Below, in pieces: positions 34,782 to 47,535 of a stretch of DNA of 64,000 nucleotides; positions within the stretch are counted from its first letter, which is position 1; each line of letters starts with the position of its first letter. The stretch comes from Leucocoprinus leucothites (lineage: Eukaryota; Basidiomycota; Agaricomycetes; Agaricales; Agaricaceae): NCBI GenBank assembly GCA_013368445.1, contig JAACJO010000001.1, positions 186,001-250,000 of the forward strand. The letters are read 5' to 3'. Under the pieces are notes generated by a model. That model saw only the letters and a program-made list of their open reading frames with translations. It made no database searches and was not told the origin of the DNA. Position numbers and translations under genes: made by a program.

Positions 34782-35718
34782 ATTCTACTCTATAAATAAG
34801 GACTATGATACGGATTAATGCTCATTTGGGCTGGGTTGTTAGAAGTGTCGGGGTATCTAGTGGATTCTGCGGTATTTATCATACTCGCGCGTACTTTATC
34901 TTCGACCAGGTACTAGCTGCGTCTATCAAGTTTGTATGGTGTAACTTCTAATCCACGTGGCTCATGGTTGACGACACTTTGGACCCCTCGCATACCTAGA
35001 GAGCATCTTCACCATATAGAAGCACGGACACTGGAGGTATACATTGAATCCGGGGAAATATTTTCCATACTTCCGGGTCAAGTTTTCTGACTCCATGGAA
35101 AGCGGAAGTACCCGCGGCTGGATTAGGGGAAGGGGGAGCCGTATCCTTGCATCTACGGGCACAAATGGTCGCCCATAATCATATGCATCCCCGGTTGAGA
35201 TAATCAAAATAGAAGTCGAGTTCTGCGCCCACAACATACGTCCGAGCCTTCGGGGTTACCAGCGTCTAGAGTGGGAGAGTGTCACGTGCCAGACTTTGAG
35301 GAATTCCAGTTCCGACATCACCGACACTGCCTACTGTAGCTTTACCGCTCACCATTATCGGAGCTTTTGGCAGAGATCTTTGAATTGTTCCTCAAACTCG
35401 TCTGAGGCGCTACTCTTCTTCACTGAACTTATCATGGGTATCTTGACCTAACCTCTCACCGGAGTGCCAGTGGGAATTATGGGTTCACACTGTTCATCAC
35501 ACATCCATGTCTTTTCCTGCGGCTCGATATCACCGGCGTCCCTTCGTTCCCGTGGCGTTAACTCACCGAAATTCTCTGCGAATAGTTATCTCGCAGAGGA
35601 AACATGATGTGCTCTGGCAGCGTGGGTGTTTGTTGGAGGCTTATCTCGAAGCACCCGTAGGTGCTACAAATAGCTGGCTTATCTTTTCCCCCATTGCCTT
35701 CTACTACAACACCGACCG
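34782..35718. other. Upstream region of permease 1
   Basis: No gene called. A 91-codon minus frame (34962-35237) is of unknown nature. Confidence 0.4.
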
Positions 35719-37925
35719 ATGTTGGATGAAGCCGCAGAGAGGGTTGATGATTCTCGTGCTCGCAAGCGCGACGATGCCTTGCTCGCGAAATTAGGCTACA
35801 AGAGCGAGTTTCGACGTGATTTCTCGGTACACTTTCCTTCAGAAGCCTCCTGTTGGCGACTATTGGTTTATTCCCTGACGTTTACTCTGTAGCTCTTGGA
35901 AACCATCTGCTTCTCGTTCTCCATCATGGCCGTATGTGCATCTGTCTCGTCATCCTTTTCCTTCCCATTAGCCACTGGTAAGCAACGAACAATGTTCCAT
36001 CACCGGTACGTGTTAACACATTGCACAACATGTAGCTGGTCATCTTGGGATGACATTTGGCTGGCTGGTTCCGAGTCTCTTCGTCATTTCAATTGCTCTG
36101 TCTTTAGGTGAATTAACATCAGCTATGCCGTATGTGTCTCGCTTGTCTTTTCCAACCTTTTATCCGCAACTAACGACGTCAGAACGAGTGCAGGCCTGTA
36201 TTATTTCTCAGCTAAACTTGCACCTCCTGGATATGCACCACTCGTTAGTTGGATAACCGGTTGGGCGAATATCACAGGTCAGATATCTCTGATATGCTCC
36301 ATCGAATTTGTTTGGTACGTGCGCTTGGCTCCCATCGGTCATGGTCGTTCGCCAACCGTAAGTGTAATAGCGCCCAGCTGATCACGACAGCTATACAAGT
36401 TGGATCCGATGGCAGAATCAACCTTGGGCCTGGACCCACCTTCGGTATCCTACTCGCCCTCCTTCTCAGCCACGCCATCGTATGTCCGTCGAACTCTCGA
36501 TTCCTGGGACGATTATCACTGGTCACTGGCGTCATCAGTGGTGAGTAGACCTGGGAGCTGCACCCTCTGTATGAAGGAGAACTCACAAGACCTCGTGAAA
36601 GTTGCTACGACAATTTCTACAGCGATTGCACTTTTGGTTGTTTCTGGCTCAAACCGAGTCTCAGCAAAGGATGCTTTCACTCTGATGGAAAATCACTCTG
36701 GTTGGAAAAATCGTGTGTAGTCAAGTTCCTTCTCATCGCATCCATGTTAATACTCGCCCAGAGGGTTGGGCATTCATGCTGTCTTTCACAGCTGCGATGT
36801 GGACACTGACAGGATGTATGTGCTGTTTCCCGGATTTTGCTGTGTCATCTTGCTCAACGCGTTATAGATGATGCGACCGCTCATATTTCGGAGGAGGTTT
36901 CTTCTGCTGCCCGTACCGCTCCCATTGCTATCTTAACGGGGGTTCTCGTCACGGAGACCCTTGGTTTTCTCTTGCTCATAGGCGCTTCATTTGCGTCGGC
37001 TGATATCGACCACGTCTTCAACACGAACCTTACGCTGCCCATGGCGCAAGTATATCTGGATACTCTGGGAAAGAAGGGCATGTTGGCTGTATGGAGCCTG
37101 TGTATCATCGTCCAAGTAAGTACGCGATCGTGTTGTGGCTCAAATGACTTAATAATCAATCGCCACGACCTCAAGTGGGTCAATGGCGTTACGCAAGGTG
37201 TCGATGCATCTCGTGTCACCTTCGCCTTGGCAAGAGATAACGGGCTTCCAGGCTCGAGATGGTGGAAGCAGATCCATCCCCGCACGAAAACGCCTGTAAA
37301 TGCTGTATTCCTCGTAATGGGACTATCTGCTGTCATAGGTGTCCTAGTATGGAGTGACACCGCGTTTTCTTCTCTGGCAGGGTATGTGATCGCCTCCTTC
37401 TATTCTTCAGCATCGAAAGTTAAGATCCATCCAGTGCCACTGTCGTCGGCTTATACACCTCATATGCAATCCCGATTTTTCTACGTATCACCTGGGGTCA
37501 CAAAACGTTTAAACCGGGCCCGTTCAACCTCGGTCGATGGTCCCGGCTGATAGGGGCTATCGCAGTCTCCTGGTCATTCTTCGCTGGTCTCGTACTTTTG
37601 TTCCCATTAAGCCCCCACATCCAATCCCCAGATGATATGAGTGCGTTCCCTCCTTATCGCGTTATCTCACTCCGAAATTGACATTCATCAAATTCCTGAA
37701 TTAGATTATGCTTTCGTGATCGTTCTTGGAGTGTTCCTGCTTTCAGGCATCTCGTGGGTAATTTCGGCACGGAAGTGGTTCCAGGGTCCCATCCCGAACA
37801 TCTCTGCGGACGAAATCGCCAAAGCTACCTCTACTCTTGTGGGAGATGACCATGAGTCACCTGTCTTGGATGAGAAAGTGGATACTTCATCCTTTGATAG
37901 GTCGTCGAACGAGAAGACGACATAG
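35719..37925 (+). CDS. Amino-acid permease 1 (GABA/choline-type APC transporter)
   Basis: Eleven exons: 35719-35826, 35893-35977, 36036-36129, 36183-36314, 36371-36540, 36602-36712, 36762-36815, 36868-37115, 37176-37381, 37435-37640, 37705-37925. They give 544 aa in frame, the expected size for a 12-TM plasma-membrane carrier of the amino acid-choline transporter branch of the APC superfamily (UGA4-like). Typical signatures are present: GLYYFSAKLAPPGYAPLVSW, ITGWANITGQ, FSHAIVCPSNSR type (here LSHAIVCPSNSR), SRVTFALARDNGLPGS and FKPGPFNLGRWSR. The N-terminus has the DDALLAKLGYKSEF cytosolic motif. Introns 5 and 8 appear to end in AAG. The substrate (GABA, choline or another amine) cannot be told. 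Heads a cluster of four. Confidence 0.9.
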
Positions 37926-39099
37926 GTATCAACCAGCTCAACAGAAAGTCCTCAAAACTTTGCGTGTAGAATGGCGAAGTTGTGCCCCAGGTTCCATTAA
38001 TACACGTTTCCTGAAATGCCAAGGGAATGAAGCATGCTACATAGTACTCCGTGAACTTCGTATCTCTTGCCTACTACTTCCTTTCTATTTTCAACACCAT
38101 CACTCTATCCACAATTCTGAAGAGATAACAATCTTAATTTGACTTCATCGTTCCAGCAGACTCGCCGCCCTTGCATTGCGAATACCTGTCTCCTGTTCAG
38201 CGTTTCAATACCTAGTATCAATGTATATTGATTCGTCGTAGGCTCATTCCACTATAGCATCACGTATCGACAGCCAGCCGAACGGGAGTGAGATTGACAA
38301 ATTTGGCGAGAAGCAAGGCTCCATTATCCGTAGAAATAAACGAAGAGGCCACCTCGTGTGCATTTTGTTCACGAGATGATAGCTGTTAACTCCTTATTAA
38401 GGTCTTGAGTCTTTTAAGTTATTCATCAAATTTGGAGGGAGACCATCATAAACGCCTGACAAAAGCGTCCAATGATTGCCAGTGATCATTGATCTTATTT
38501 CCCACTCACGTTGCAGACAATTCATCCCCACCTGTGAACGGAACGTTGCTCCAATACTCGACTTTCGTGGGCCCGGCGTTACTCTGGAAGGCGTCTATCA
38601 GTCAATACAAACTCCGCCCGACTCCGAAAGTTGGCAGATCCTCTTAATGAAATTGTTTCCACTGTCCAGACGTCTCTCGCAGCGTCTCTGGCGGATTGTC
38701 GAGCTATGCGTATCTGTCTTCATGCATATCTTCTAAGTACACCTAGAAGTTCCCGGAGCTGTCTCTCCGGATAATCCTTAACTCCCCCCTCAGCACGCGG
38801 CAAACCTACCATTCCCCTTTTCACTCCAGCCATCGGGCACCACGGCCAGCGCTTTGGCTCTACCCGGCTCGTAGGCCGCTCTCTCTCCTCCCATACCGAA
38901 ATCCTGACTTCTAATTCCCTCCCACGCATACTATCTCGTCTACTTTCTATTTTTATGTTTCTATTGAATAGCCAACACTTCAAATGCGTGCATGACGCCC
39001 GCGAGGCGTGGGTGCGTCTGTGGCTTATCTGTGAGTTTTCGCTCCTCACACTCGACGATTGAGTTGCTTTCGTTATCACCCTTTCTAATTGCTACACCA
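37926..39099. other. Spacer permease 1-2
   Basis: No gene seen. C/T-rich near the start of permease 2. Confidence 0.45.
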
Positions 39100-41288
39100 A
39101 TGTCCGAAGGAGCCCTCAGACACAGGTCAGGAAACGAACACATTCACCGCCGCGATGATGCTCTACTGGCAAGGTTGGGCTACAAGAGTGAATTCAAGCG
39201 TGATTTCTCGGTGAGCCCTTGCTGATCGATCCTAATAAACATCGTCGCTCATCCTCTATCAACTTCTCGTAGACTATACATACTATTGGATTTGCCTTCT
39301 CCATCATGGGAGTATGTGCATCTGTATCAACAACGTTTTTCTTTCCATTGACTGCTGGTACGTTTTTGATGACTAACCTGTGTTAGCATGGGCTTACTGT
39401 GGTACATAGCCGGCCATTTGGGCTTGACGATTGGGTGGATAATACCAAGTCTCTTCGTAATATGCGTCGCTCTTTCGATAGCAGAGTTAACTTCAGCCAT
39501 GCCGTACGTCTTTCAGCCACCTCCTTTATACTCAGCTGAAACGATGAACCAAGTACGAGCGCAGGATTATATTACTTTTCAGCCAAACTTGCCCCTCCCA
39601 AGTGGGCACCTCTCGTAAGCTGGATAACTGGGTGGGCAAACGTGACTGGTCAAGTATTGCTCGTCTGTTCTATTGATTTTGTCAAGTCAGTATTTCCTTG
39701 GTTTGTATTCTCAGGTTTGGAGTTGCTGACTTCAGGTAGTGCCCAGATGATTACGACGGGTATAGCAGTTGGCTCAGATGGGAGGGTTGTTCTTGGACCT
39801 GCGCCTATGTTTGGCATCATACTTGCCCTCCTCTTCTCTCATTCTCTCGTATGCCCTGCTAATTCTCGAATACTGGCAAGGCTCTCGCTCGTCACTGGTG
39901 TGGTCAATGGTGAGCTTATGTAGAGGCTACTGCGTGGATGCCCTTTGCTTACCTTACTCCATAGTTACAACAACCATATCCGTCGCCCTCGCTCTCATAA
40001 TTGTCCCGGGCTCGGAGCGAACACCATCTGGGGATGCATTTGCGCTTTTGACAAACAGCTCTGGGTGGGACAACAGTACGTCATTGTCTCCAGTATCTGC
40101 AGTATGCACTCTTATCATAAAATAGACGGATGGGCTTTCATATTATCTTTCACGGCAGCAATGTGGGTTCTCACTGGTTGTACGTCCCACGCGTTCACAT
40201 GGCATAAGTCCCGATAGTTGACTATGACTCTGAAGATGATGCAGCTGCGCATATCTCGGAAGAAATTTCATCAGCCGCTCGGAGTGCTCCCCTTGCTATC
40301 CTCACTGGGGTCATCGGCACAGAGATCCTTGGTCTTCTTCTCCTCATTGGTGCTTCTTTTGCCTCAGCCAATATCACGCGCGTTGTCAATACGGATCTCA
40401 GCATGCCTATGGGCCAAGTATACCTAGACACGTTCGGGAAAAAAGGGATGCTGGCTGTATGGAGTATGTGTATCGCTGTGCAGGTCAGTCTAACTTGTTA
40501 TATGAGTTAATCTGAATGTCTACTGAACAAGATGATTCTCCACCAGTGGGTGAACGGCGTGACACAGGGCGTAGATGCATCGCGAGTTACATTCGCCCTC
40601 GCACGAGATAACGGTCTACCTGGGTCAAGATGGTGGAAGCAAATACACCCTCTAACTAAGACGCCCGTCTATGCTGTCTGGCTCGTTCTGTCCCTTTCCG
40701 CAGTTATCGGTGTCCTCGTTTGGAGTGACACAGCTCTTTCGTCGTTGGCAGGGTAAGCATCTTGATCCTAGATATCAGGCATTTAGCTCATGTTTCCCTC
40801 CATTGCTAGTGCAACGGTAGTCGGACTGTACACGTCATATGCAATTCCGATCTTCTTCCGTATAACTTATGGACACAAGACATTTAAACCTGGACCTTTC
40901 AACCTCGGTCGATTCTCTCGGCCTATTGGAGCAATTGCGGTTCTCTGGTCGCTTTTCGTCAGCGTTGTACTCCTTTTCCCATTAGACCCACGGATTCATT
41001 CTTCGAAAGACATGAGTATGTTTCGCGTTCGTGCATTTGTCCCATTGAAAAGGCTGACCATGGTTTCCAATAGACTACGCTGTCGTGATTGTGGTTGGCG
41101 TGTTCTTGCTTTCCGCTTTATCCTGGATTCTCTCTGCACGGAAATGGTTCAAGGGCCCCGTGCCAAATATCACCTCAGAAGAGGCTGCGAACACTGGAGC
41201 CGCATTTGAAGGAGATAACGAATCACCAGCCGAGAAGATACCGGATGACTCGTCCTTAGATCAGCCACAGAGCACGAAGACTTCTTAA
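39100..41288 (+). CDS. Amino-acid permease 2 (GABA/choline-type APC transporter)
   Basis: Exons 39100-39210, 39273-39357, 39410-39503, 39554-39685, 39740-39909, 39965-40075, 40126-40179, 40218-40483, 40547-40752, 40810-41015 and 41074-41288 give 549 aa. Splice positions and phases equal those of permease 1. Signatures include DDALLARLGYKSEFKRDFS, TSAGLYYFSAKLAPPKWAP, SWITGWANVTGQVLLVCSID, FSHSLVCPANSR and SRVTFALARDNGLPGSRW. Exon 8 starts 18 nt earlier than in the paralogues if the TAG acceptor at 40217 is used; an AAG 18 nt downstream would restore the common length. Intron 3 can only be read with an AAG acceptor. Intact. The 3' end was copied into the duplication described for permeases 3 and 4. 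Confidence 0.9.
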
Positions 41289-42175
41289 ACTTAAATAATT
41301 CTGTTTAACCTGTCACTACATGGCCTCTTTATATCTCACAGCAAAACTCCCGCACTTGTCGCGAGTCAAGTTCAATATTCGAAAGCTAGTGAAGAATTAT
41401 TGTTGCATAATAACAATGCAATCTGCCTCGCGACTTCGTGCGCTTTGGTCAATATCTACTCTGGTTCAAAAACAGTTCAGAAGCCTCGCCATTGGCAGAT
41501 CCCCGAAACCAGTGTTCTGGTACATTGAATCATGCACATTTTTCATGACTTGAGCCTCGTTGTACCCGCATTTCGGGTTCGGCTTCTATGATACAAGATC
41601 CTTCCCCTTTCATGCGAACTTAGACTAGGAATACCCTATGGATTTGCTATTGTCCTACCTTATTTAGGGCCTTAGCCCAGTGCTTTATTCTGACGCTGAA
41701 GAATCCTTAACCCCGGATTCGCTCTGCCAACGTCCTCAATAGTAGGAGGTTTAGTCTCCTGGTCCGCGCTGTCATGACCTACTTATCAGGTGAGCTCTTT
41801 CATCGCCTCTAAACACCTTTTTTTTTAATTCTTTCCAGTATTCTTCAAGTTGAGTCTCCCAACGTTGTGAGCGGTTTCGTGGCAGACTACTAGTCATGAT
41901 AGCTATCAGTTAAGATGGACTCAACTGTCTATGAGAATCGTCCAATCCTTGGATCTCGGCCGTGTCGGGCTTTATCCTGTGATCCACCTCTTTCTCCCCA
42001 CCTTACTTTTTCATGCTATCTATTTTTATACCAACTCAAGGTTTAGTACTAATAGCCAATCCAGTGAGACGTGACGCATGCGCCCGGGAGCCGTGGCCGC
42101 GTTTGTGGCCTATTTACGAGGCTCACCGTGTATGTAGTCTTTGCCGCGTCCCCCGCCATTCTGACTCCCACCCCA
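41289..42175. other. Spacer permease 2-3
   Basis: No gene. Shares blocks with 46446-47535 (for example around 41620-41670 versus 46880-46935), as expected from the tandem duplication. Confidence 0.5.
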
Positions 42176-44324
42176 ATGCTTGAACGAATCCTTCAGCACA
42201 AGGCAAAAGATCAACTTGTCCAGGCCCAAGATGACGCTCTCCTTGCGAGTCTAGGTTACAAGAGTGAATTCAAGCGCGATTTCTCAGTGATATCTCCTCT
42301 ACTATCTGACCAAGTGGTGATCGTCACTGATTCCCTTTTGCTTCTGCATCTAGACCCTGCAAACCGTTGCATATGCTTTCTCCATAATGGGAGTGTGTGG
42401 ACCCATATCCACGACATATTTCTTCCCATTGATTGCTGGTTTGCCTTTGACCATTAACCAGTATTGATAAGGACTCATTCTACCTATAGCTGGTCACTTG
42501 GGATTGACGATCGGTTGGATAATACCTAGCATTTTTGTTCTTTGCGTCGCTCTATCACTAGCAGAGCTAACTTCGGCTATGCCGTAAGTCTTTCATTTCC
42601 CTTCCATTACCCCTATCTGCGGATTGATGACGAATCTAGGACGAGCGGCGGGTTGTACTTCTACTCAGCTAAACTCGCTCCCCCGAAGCACGCGCCTCTC
42701 CTAAGCTGGATAACCGGGTGGTCAAATTTGACTGGCCAAGTCTTGCTTTTTTGCTCGATCGATTTTGTTACGTGAGCGTTGTCTTGGAATCTTGCAATAA
42801 CCATTACTGACCTTTGTAGGGCTCAAATGATTGTGACAGGCATAGCAGTTAGCTCAGATGGGAGAGTCACCCTTGGGCCCGCACCTTCCTTTGGGATTAT
42901 ACTAGCTCTTCTCTTCTCTCATGCTATTGTATGCCCTTCGAATTCTCGGACGTTGGCGGGGCTCTCACTTTTCACTGGCGGCATTAACGGTAGGCTGAGA
43001 ACCGTTTTACGAAAATGTCCCTCTCACGGCTTATGGCAACAGTTGCAGCCACAATAGCTATCGCCATCGCTTTGATCGTTATCCCCGGCTCAGGGAGAAC
43101 GTCAGCAAGCGATGCATTTGGTTTGTTGACAAATAACTCTGGCTGGGACAGCAGTATGTCATGATCTCGGTTTCGTTTCATCGAATAATTGCAGTGTAGA
43201 TGGTTGGGCATTTATTCTATCCTTTACATCAGCGATATGGGCTCTCACCGGCTGTATGTTTCACTCCGTTCCTTCAACGTGTTTCTGTCTCTTATTGAAA
43301 CACACATTGAAGATGATGCCGCTGCACACATTTCAGAAGAGACTTCATCAGCTGCTCGTGCCGCTCCTCTGGCTATACTCAGCGGACTCATTGGAGCAGA
43401 AGTCCTAGGTTTCCTTTTCCTCGTTGGCGCCTCTTTTGCTTCAATCGATATCCCGCACCTTGTCGGTACGACTCTCGGAATGCCCATGGGTCAGGTATAT
43501 CTAGACACATTCGGGAAGAAAGGAATGCTAGCAGTATGGAGTCTCTGTATCGTTCTTCTGGTAGGTTTCGTTCATCAGACCTACTGATTTGAGCATTAGA
43601 GTATATTGAAAGAAGTGGGTAGTGGTTCAGCGGGATCTCACAGGGTGTTGATGCATCGCGAGTCACATTCGCTTTGGCAAGGGATAACGCTCTCCCAGGG
43701 TCGAAGCTGTGGAAACAGGTTCACCCTTTAACCAAGACACCAGTCTATGCTGTATGGCTTGTCATATTCCTCTCAGCCATCATAGCTGTTCTCGTGTGGA
43801 GTGACACTGCCCTTTCGTCCCTGGCTGGGTAGGTGTCTGGAAATTTGGCCTCCTTGCTTTAGCTGTTGCTCATATTCCTCAGGGCAACAGTCGTTGGATT
43901 ATACGTGTCTTACGCAATTCCAATCTTTCTTCGTATCACCTCCGGCCATAAAACATTCAAACCTGGACCTTTCAATCTTGGTCGTTACTCTCGACCTATT
44001 GGAGCAATCGCAATCCTTTGGTCGCTTTTTTCAAGTGTTGTGCTCCTCTTTCCATTAGATCCGCGGATCCATTCCTCGAAAGACATGAGTAATGATGTTT
44101 CATATATTCATCCATAGACGAGTAGCTGATCAGACTGTCCTATAGACTATGCTGTTGTTATCGTGTGCGGCGTGCTTATGCTTTCAGCTCTATCGTGGGT
44201 CCTCTCTGCACGGAAATGGTTCAAGGGACCTGTGCCAAACATCAATCAAGATGAAATTGCACAATCAGAAAGCGTTTCTTCCGAAAAAGACGATGAATCA
44301 CCGGCCGAAAAATCACGTATCTAG
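42176..44324 (+). CDS. Amino-acid permease 3 (GABA/choline-type APC transporter)
   Basis: Exons 42176-42286, 42354-42438, 42490-42583, 42640-42771, 42820-42989, 43043-43153, 43200-43253, 43313-43560, 43623-43828, 43883-44088 and 44146-44324 give 531 aa, no interruption. Closest relative is permease 4; the two share MPMGQVYLDTFGKKGMLAVW and the unusual SGISQGVDASRV/NGVSQGVDASRV exon 9. The C-terminal tail is shorter than in permeases 1 and 2 and ends EKSRI. Intron 2 has a weak GTTTGC donor and intron 7 ends in AAG. A 12-TM carrier in the plasma membrane; substrate unknown. Confidence 0.9.
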
Positions 44325-44674
44325 ATAATTCACCTAGTCCCGGGATTTCATGAATTCCGATGATCTATTCTTCTTTGGTCGCTACAACGAGCGTTCAGGT
44401 ACTTTTACGGTTTGGAGTGAAGCAACCCGACATTACAGTCGTAATACATCAGAGTTGTTGGGCTCGTCCTGTGAAAGAAACCGGGCGTACGCACTTGAAG
44501 GGAGTGTCACCCCGACCAGTATTTGAAAGCTGATGAAAGTTTATTTTTTTACAAGCACTGATCCGGAAAACTACTACTCCGCCAATATCTTCATCCTCGC
44601 GCGATGTTGGCAGCAGCATCCGCTCTTGTTACAGGACTTTCGAGAACCTCGTCATCCTACACGGTGGGGGAGAA
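44325..44674. other. Spacer permease 3-truncated polarity gene
   Basis: Shortened counterpart of 49657-50718; the last exon of the polarity gene is missing from this copy. Confidence 0.45.
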
Positions 44675-46308
44675 AGGTTCTCCTACATATACACATGTCA
44701 TCAATCAGCTCAGGAGGTAGAAGTGAAGAAAAACAATTTGCTACCACTCCGCAAACAATACATATGCTGGCCCTTGAGCACAAAATACCAATTCTTGCAC
44801 GAATTATACCGATCACCCCTCTTCCTCATCCAACCCATATGATCAGGCTGTCCAATCTGATCAAGGATACTCTGACCAGGCTTGATCAACCCTGTCGCAC
44901 CCCCAAAACCCACACCATCACCAGCAGCACCTGCCATAGCAGCGGTAGCCGCACTGTTTTCGTTACCATTCACACTAGAAGAGGTAGGGATTTTCCGCAG
45001 AAGCGTCGATGCTCTCTCCCTAAGAGTCTTATTTCTTTCATGTCTGGGCGGGAAATCACCGTTGTTGATGGGTGATGTTTCTCCGGTTGGAGTTGAACGT
45101 TGAAGGTTGGTTCGAGGTGGATGAGGACTTGCGTATACTGCCAGACTCAAGCTGAGGAAGGCTGGACATGGATGACTTTTCTCGTATCACTTCCAGATAG
45201 CCGGCACTAAAACAATACCAATACATCAGTCGTTATCAGAAAGAGCTATGGGAAGGTAGAAAGGCGTACATCGGAGGAGGTTTCTTTCCCTTCCCAGTCA
45301 ACGATCCACTAAACGTTCCACCAAAAATACTCAACCTCTCTCTTCCAGATTTACCTCCACCGACACTCCTCTTTCCCTCCTTATGTCTCGTACTCGACAC
45401 ATTACCCTCCTCTTCCATCTCCTTCCCCCTCTCCTCTTTGCAAACAGGCTGAACACCCTGAGACAAAGCCAGCCGCAGCGGACTTGAGCGCTCTATCAGA
45501 AGATGAGGGCGCCAAATGCATAGGGGCGGGGTTTCTACAGTCAAACGCGGGTCAGAATCTGTATGATAGAAGAGAGGAAAGAAAGAAAGACTCACGAGGT
45601 GTGTCGAACTATCCGATGTCCCCAATCCAACTCCCTCGTTAACATCATGGGAACGAACGGTGCGGATGACTCTGACTTTGGGTTCGGGAATGGACTTGAT
45701 ATTGTGGTGTGATGGGTGTATGCATGACCACTGGTGTGCCTTCGCCCTGTGTTTTGGCATTGTTCATGGGCATGTGGTGGTCAGAATAAGAAATCGACGG
45801 TGGTCGTCGTAGTTCAGCTAGCGCGTTTGAGATTCTGACGCGTTTACCGAACTTCATGATACCGATTCCGGTTCGAGCAGGTCCGCGTTGAGCTCGAGAA
45901 GGACGTCGCCTGTGATTTCTTGTTCTTTATACACGCAGGCGTAGAGAAATACATCAGCAAAGTAGCATCACATGAAGGAGGGAAAGACGACATACTTACC
46001 GATGATTATCACAAATATCCTGGTCAAACCCTTTGCTCTTCAATCACTCAACACCTCTTCCATCGTCCACTCCGACGGATGCGTTTTCTCCTTCCTCCTA
46101 CCCTCCACGTAGACGTAGATAGCGGCAGAGAGGCCAGCAGGGTAACGCACAGCAGCGGTAAAGACAGTAACACCTGTAGCATTGATCGCAGTAGTTCAAC
46201 CGTATTCGCAGTCGTAGCGGTGGCAGTAGTCGCAGTCGAGTTCGCAGTTGAACTGAAGAGACCAACCGTCTGAGCGGGCATCAGGCTACCAGGAAGAGGT
46301 AGCGAGGA
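44675..46308 (-). pseudogene. Truncated duplicate of the SH3-SAM-PH polarity gene
   Basis: Minus-strand copy of the gene at 50719-55427. 44690-45180 matches its PH-domain exon (SILDQIGQPDHMGWMRKRGD, then CKNWYFVLKGQHMYCL). 45236-45600 matches exon 4 (RLSIFGGTFSGSLTGKGKK). 45600-45870 matches exon 3 (FGKRVRISNALAELRRPPSI) with a large internal deletion. 45870-46300 matches the end of exon 2 (GSLMPAQTVGLFSSTANSTA) in shifted frame. The SH3 domain, most of exon 2, and the exons for the second half of PH and the CH domain are absent. The homology stops abruptly at ~46308, where permease 2-like sequence begins. Not functional. Confidence 0.85.
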
Positions 46309-46448
46309 ACCTGTGCCAAATATCACCTCAGAAGAGGTTGCGAACACTGGAGGCGCATTTCTCAAAAGAGATAAGAATCCCAGTCGAAAAACCGCAAGGA
46401 CCGGATGATTCGTCCTTAGGTAAGCCCCGGAGCACTAAAGTTGAATAA
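46309..46448 (+). pseudogene. Orphan 3' end of an amino-acid permease
   Basis: About 140 bases closely matching the end of permease 2 (41158-41288; VPNITSEEAANTG type), including the region before its stop, with small indels. No upstream exons. It marks the second copy's left edge in the tandem duplication. Confidence 0.85.
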
Positions 46449-47535
46449 GTAACTCTGTTTCCCCCCCTGCCACTGGTAACTGCATGCAGCCTCTACTGGA
46501 AGCACTCCGCACACAAGATACTTCAGGTGCTCGTTCTTTCGTCAACATCAAGGTCAAAATTACCCAGCTTTTCCGATGGAGAACACTGAATATACGCTCC
46601 CAATTTTAAAGCCAAACCGTTCCCTGCGGCTAGCCAGTATTCGAAAGCCAGTAAAGAACTATCGCTGCACTGAATGAATAAAATTGCCTCGTGGACTTCA
46701 TGAGGACCTGGTTAAATGACGGTTCATAAGCCTCGCCATTGGCGGAGGTGGTTTTTGCTCTTTAGACTCCGTTCTTCCCCAAAGGTAGTGCTCCGGTCCA
46801 TCGAACTATGCCATTTTCACGACTCGAGCGCTGCGGCATCGTCTCCCTTGATACGAGATTTCATCCTTCTCAGTTCATGTCATTTTGGACTAGGTGTATG
46901 CACTCTATGGATTTACTGTTGTCTTGCCCTATTCAGAACCATGGCCTAAGGTGCTTCGAATTCTGACGCCGAAGAATCCCCTACCATAGACTCGCGTTCC
47001 CATCATCCTTCGCGGAAAAAAAAAGAAGACTAGTCTTCGTCTGTGCTGTCATGACTTGTTCTTCGGCTGAGCTCTTTCATCACCTCTAAATGCCTGTTTT
47101 ATTCTCTCCAATGTCCCTCAGATTCCAAACATTGTGAGCGATGTCAGGGCTTTATGTTATCTCTAAGCCCCCGCGCTGGGAGTTGAGCGTCCTTTTCCCA
47201 CTGTCAGGACTCGCTCTTCACTATCGATTGTTGTTGTCCAGGGTTAGATCACGTCAGCTTGCCAAACCGCGGTCCCAGAAGTCGTATACTGAATGAACGT
47301 ACCCCGTCGACTTTCCCTTCTCGGGTATGTCCTCTTCCTGTGATCTGCTTCTTTCTTCCCACACTATAATTTCTTGCTATCTATACACTAACGCAAAGTT
47401 TAATATTTAATAGTCGGTTCATGAAAGACGTGATGCATGCTTCCGGGAGACGTAGCTGCCCTATTTATGAGGATCACCCCATGTAGGTAGCATTGGCTCA
47501 CCCCTGCCACTGGTTCATTCTGACCCCCCATCCCA
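46449..47535. other. Spacer upstream of permease 4
   Basis: Duplicate of the permease 2-3 spacer; no gene. Confidence 0.5.

Noticed and set aside
39540..39560. Alternative CTCAG acceptor for permease 2 intron 3
   Set aside because: It would bring an immediate in-frame TGA; only the AAG further down keeps the conserved TSAGLYYFSAK reading.
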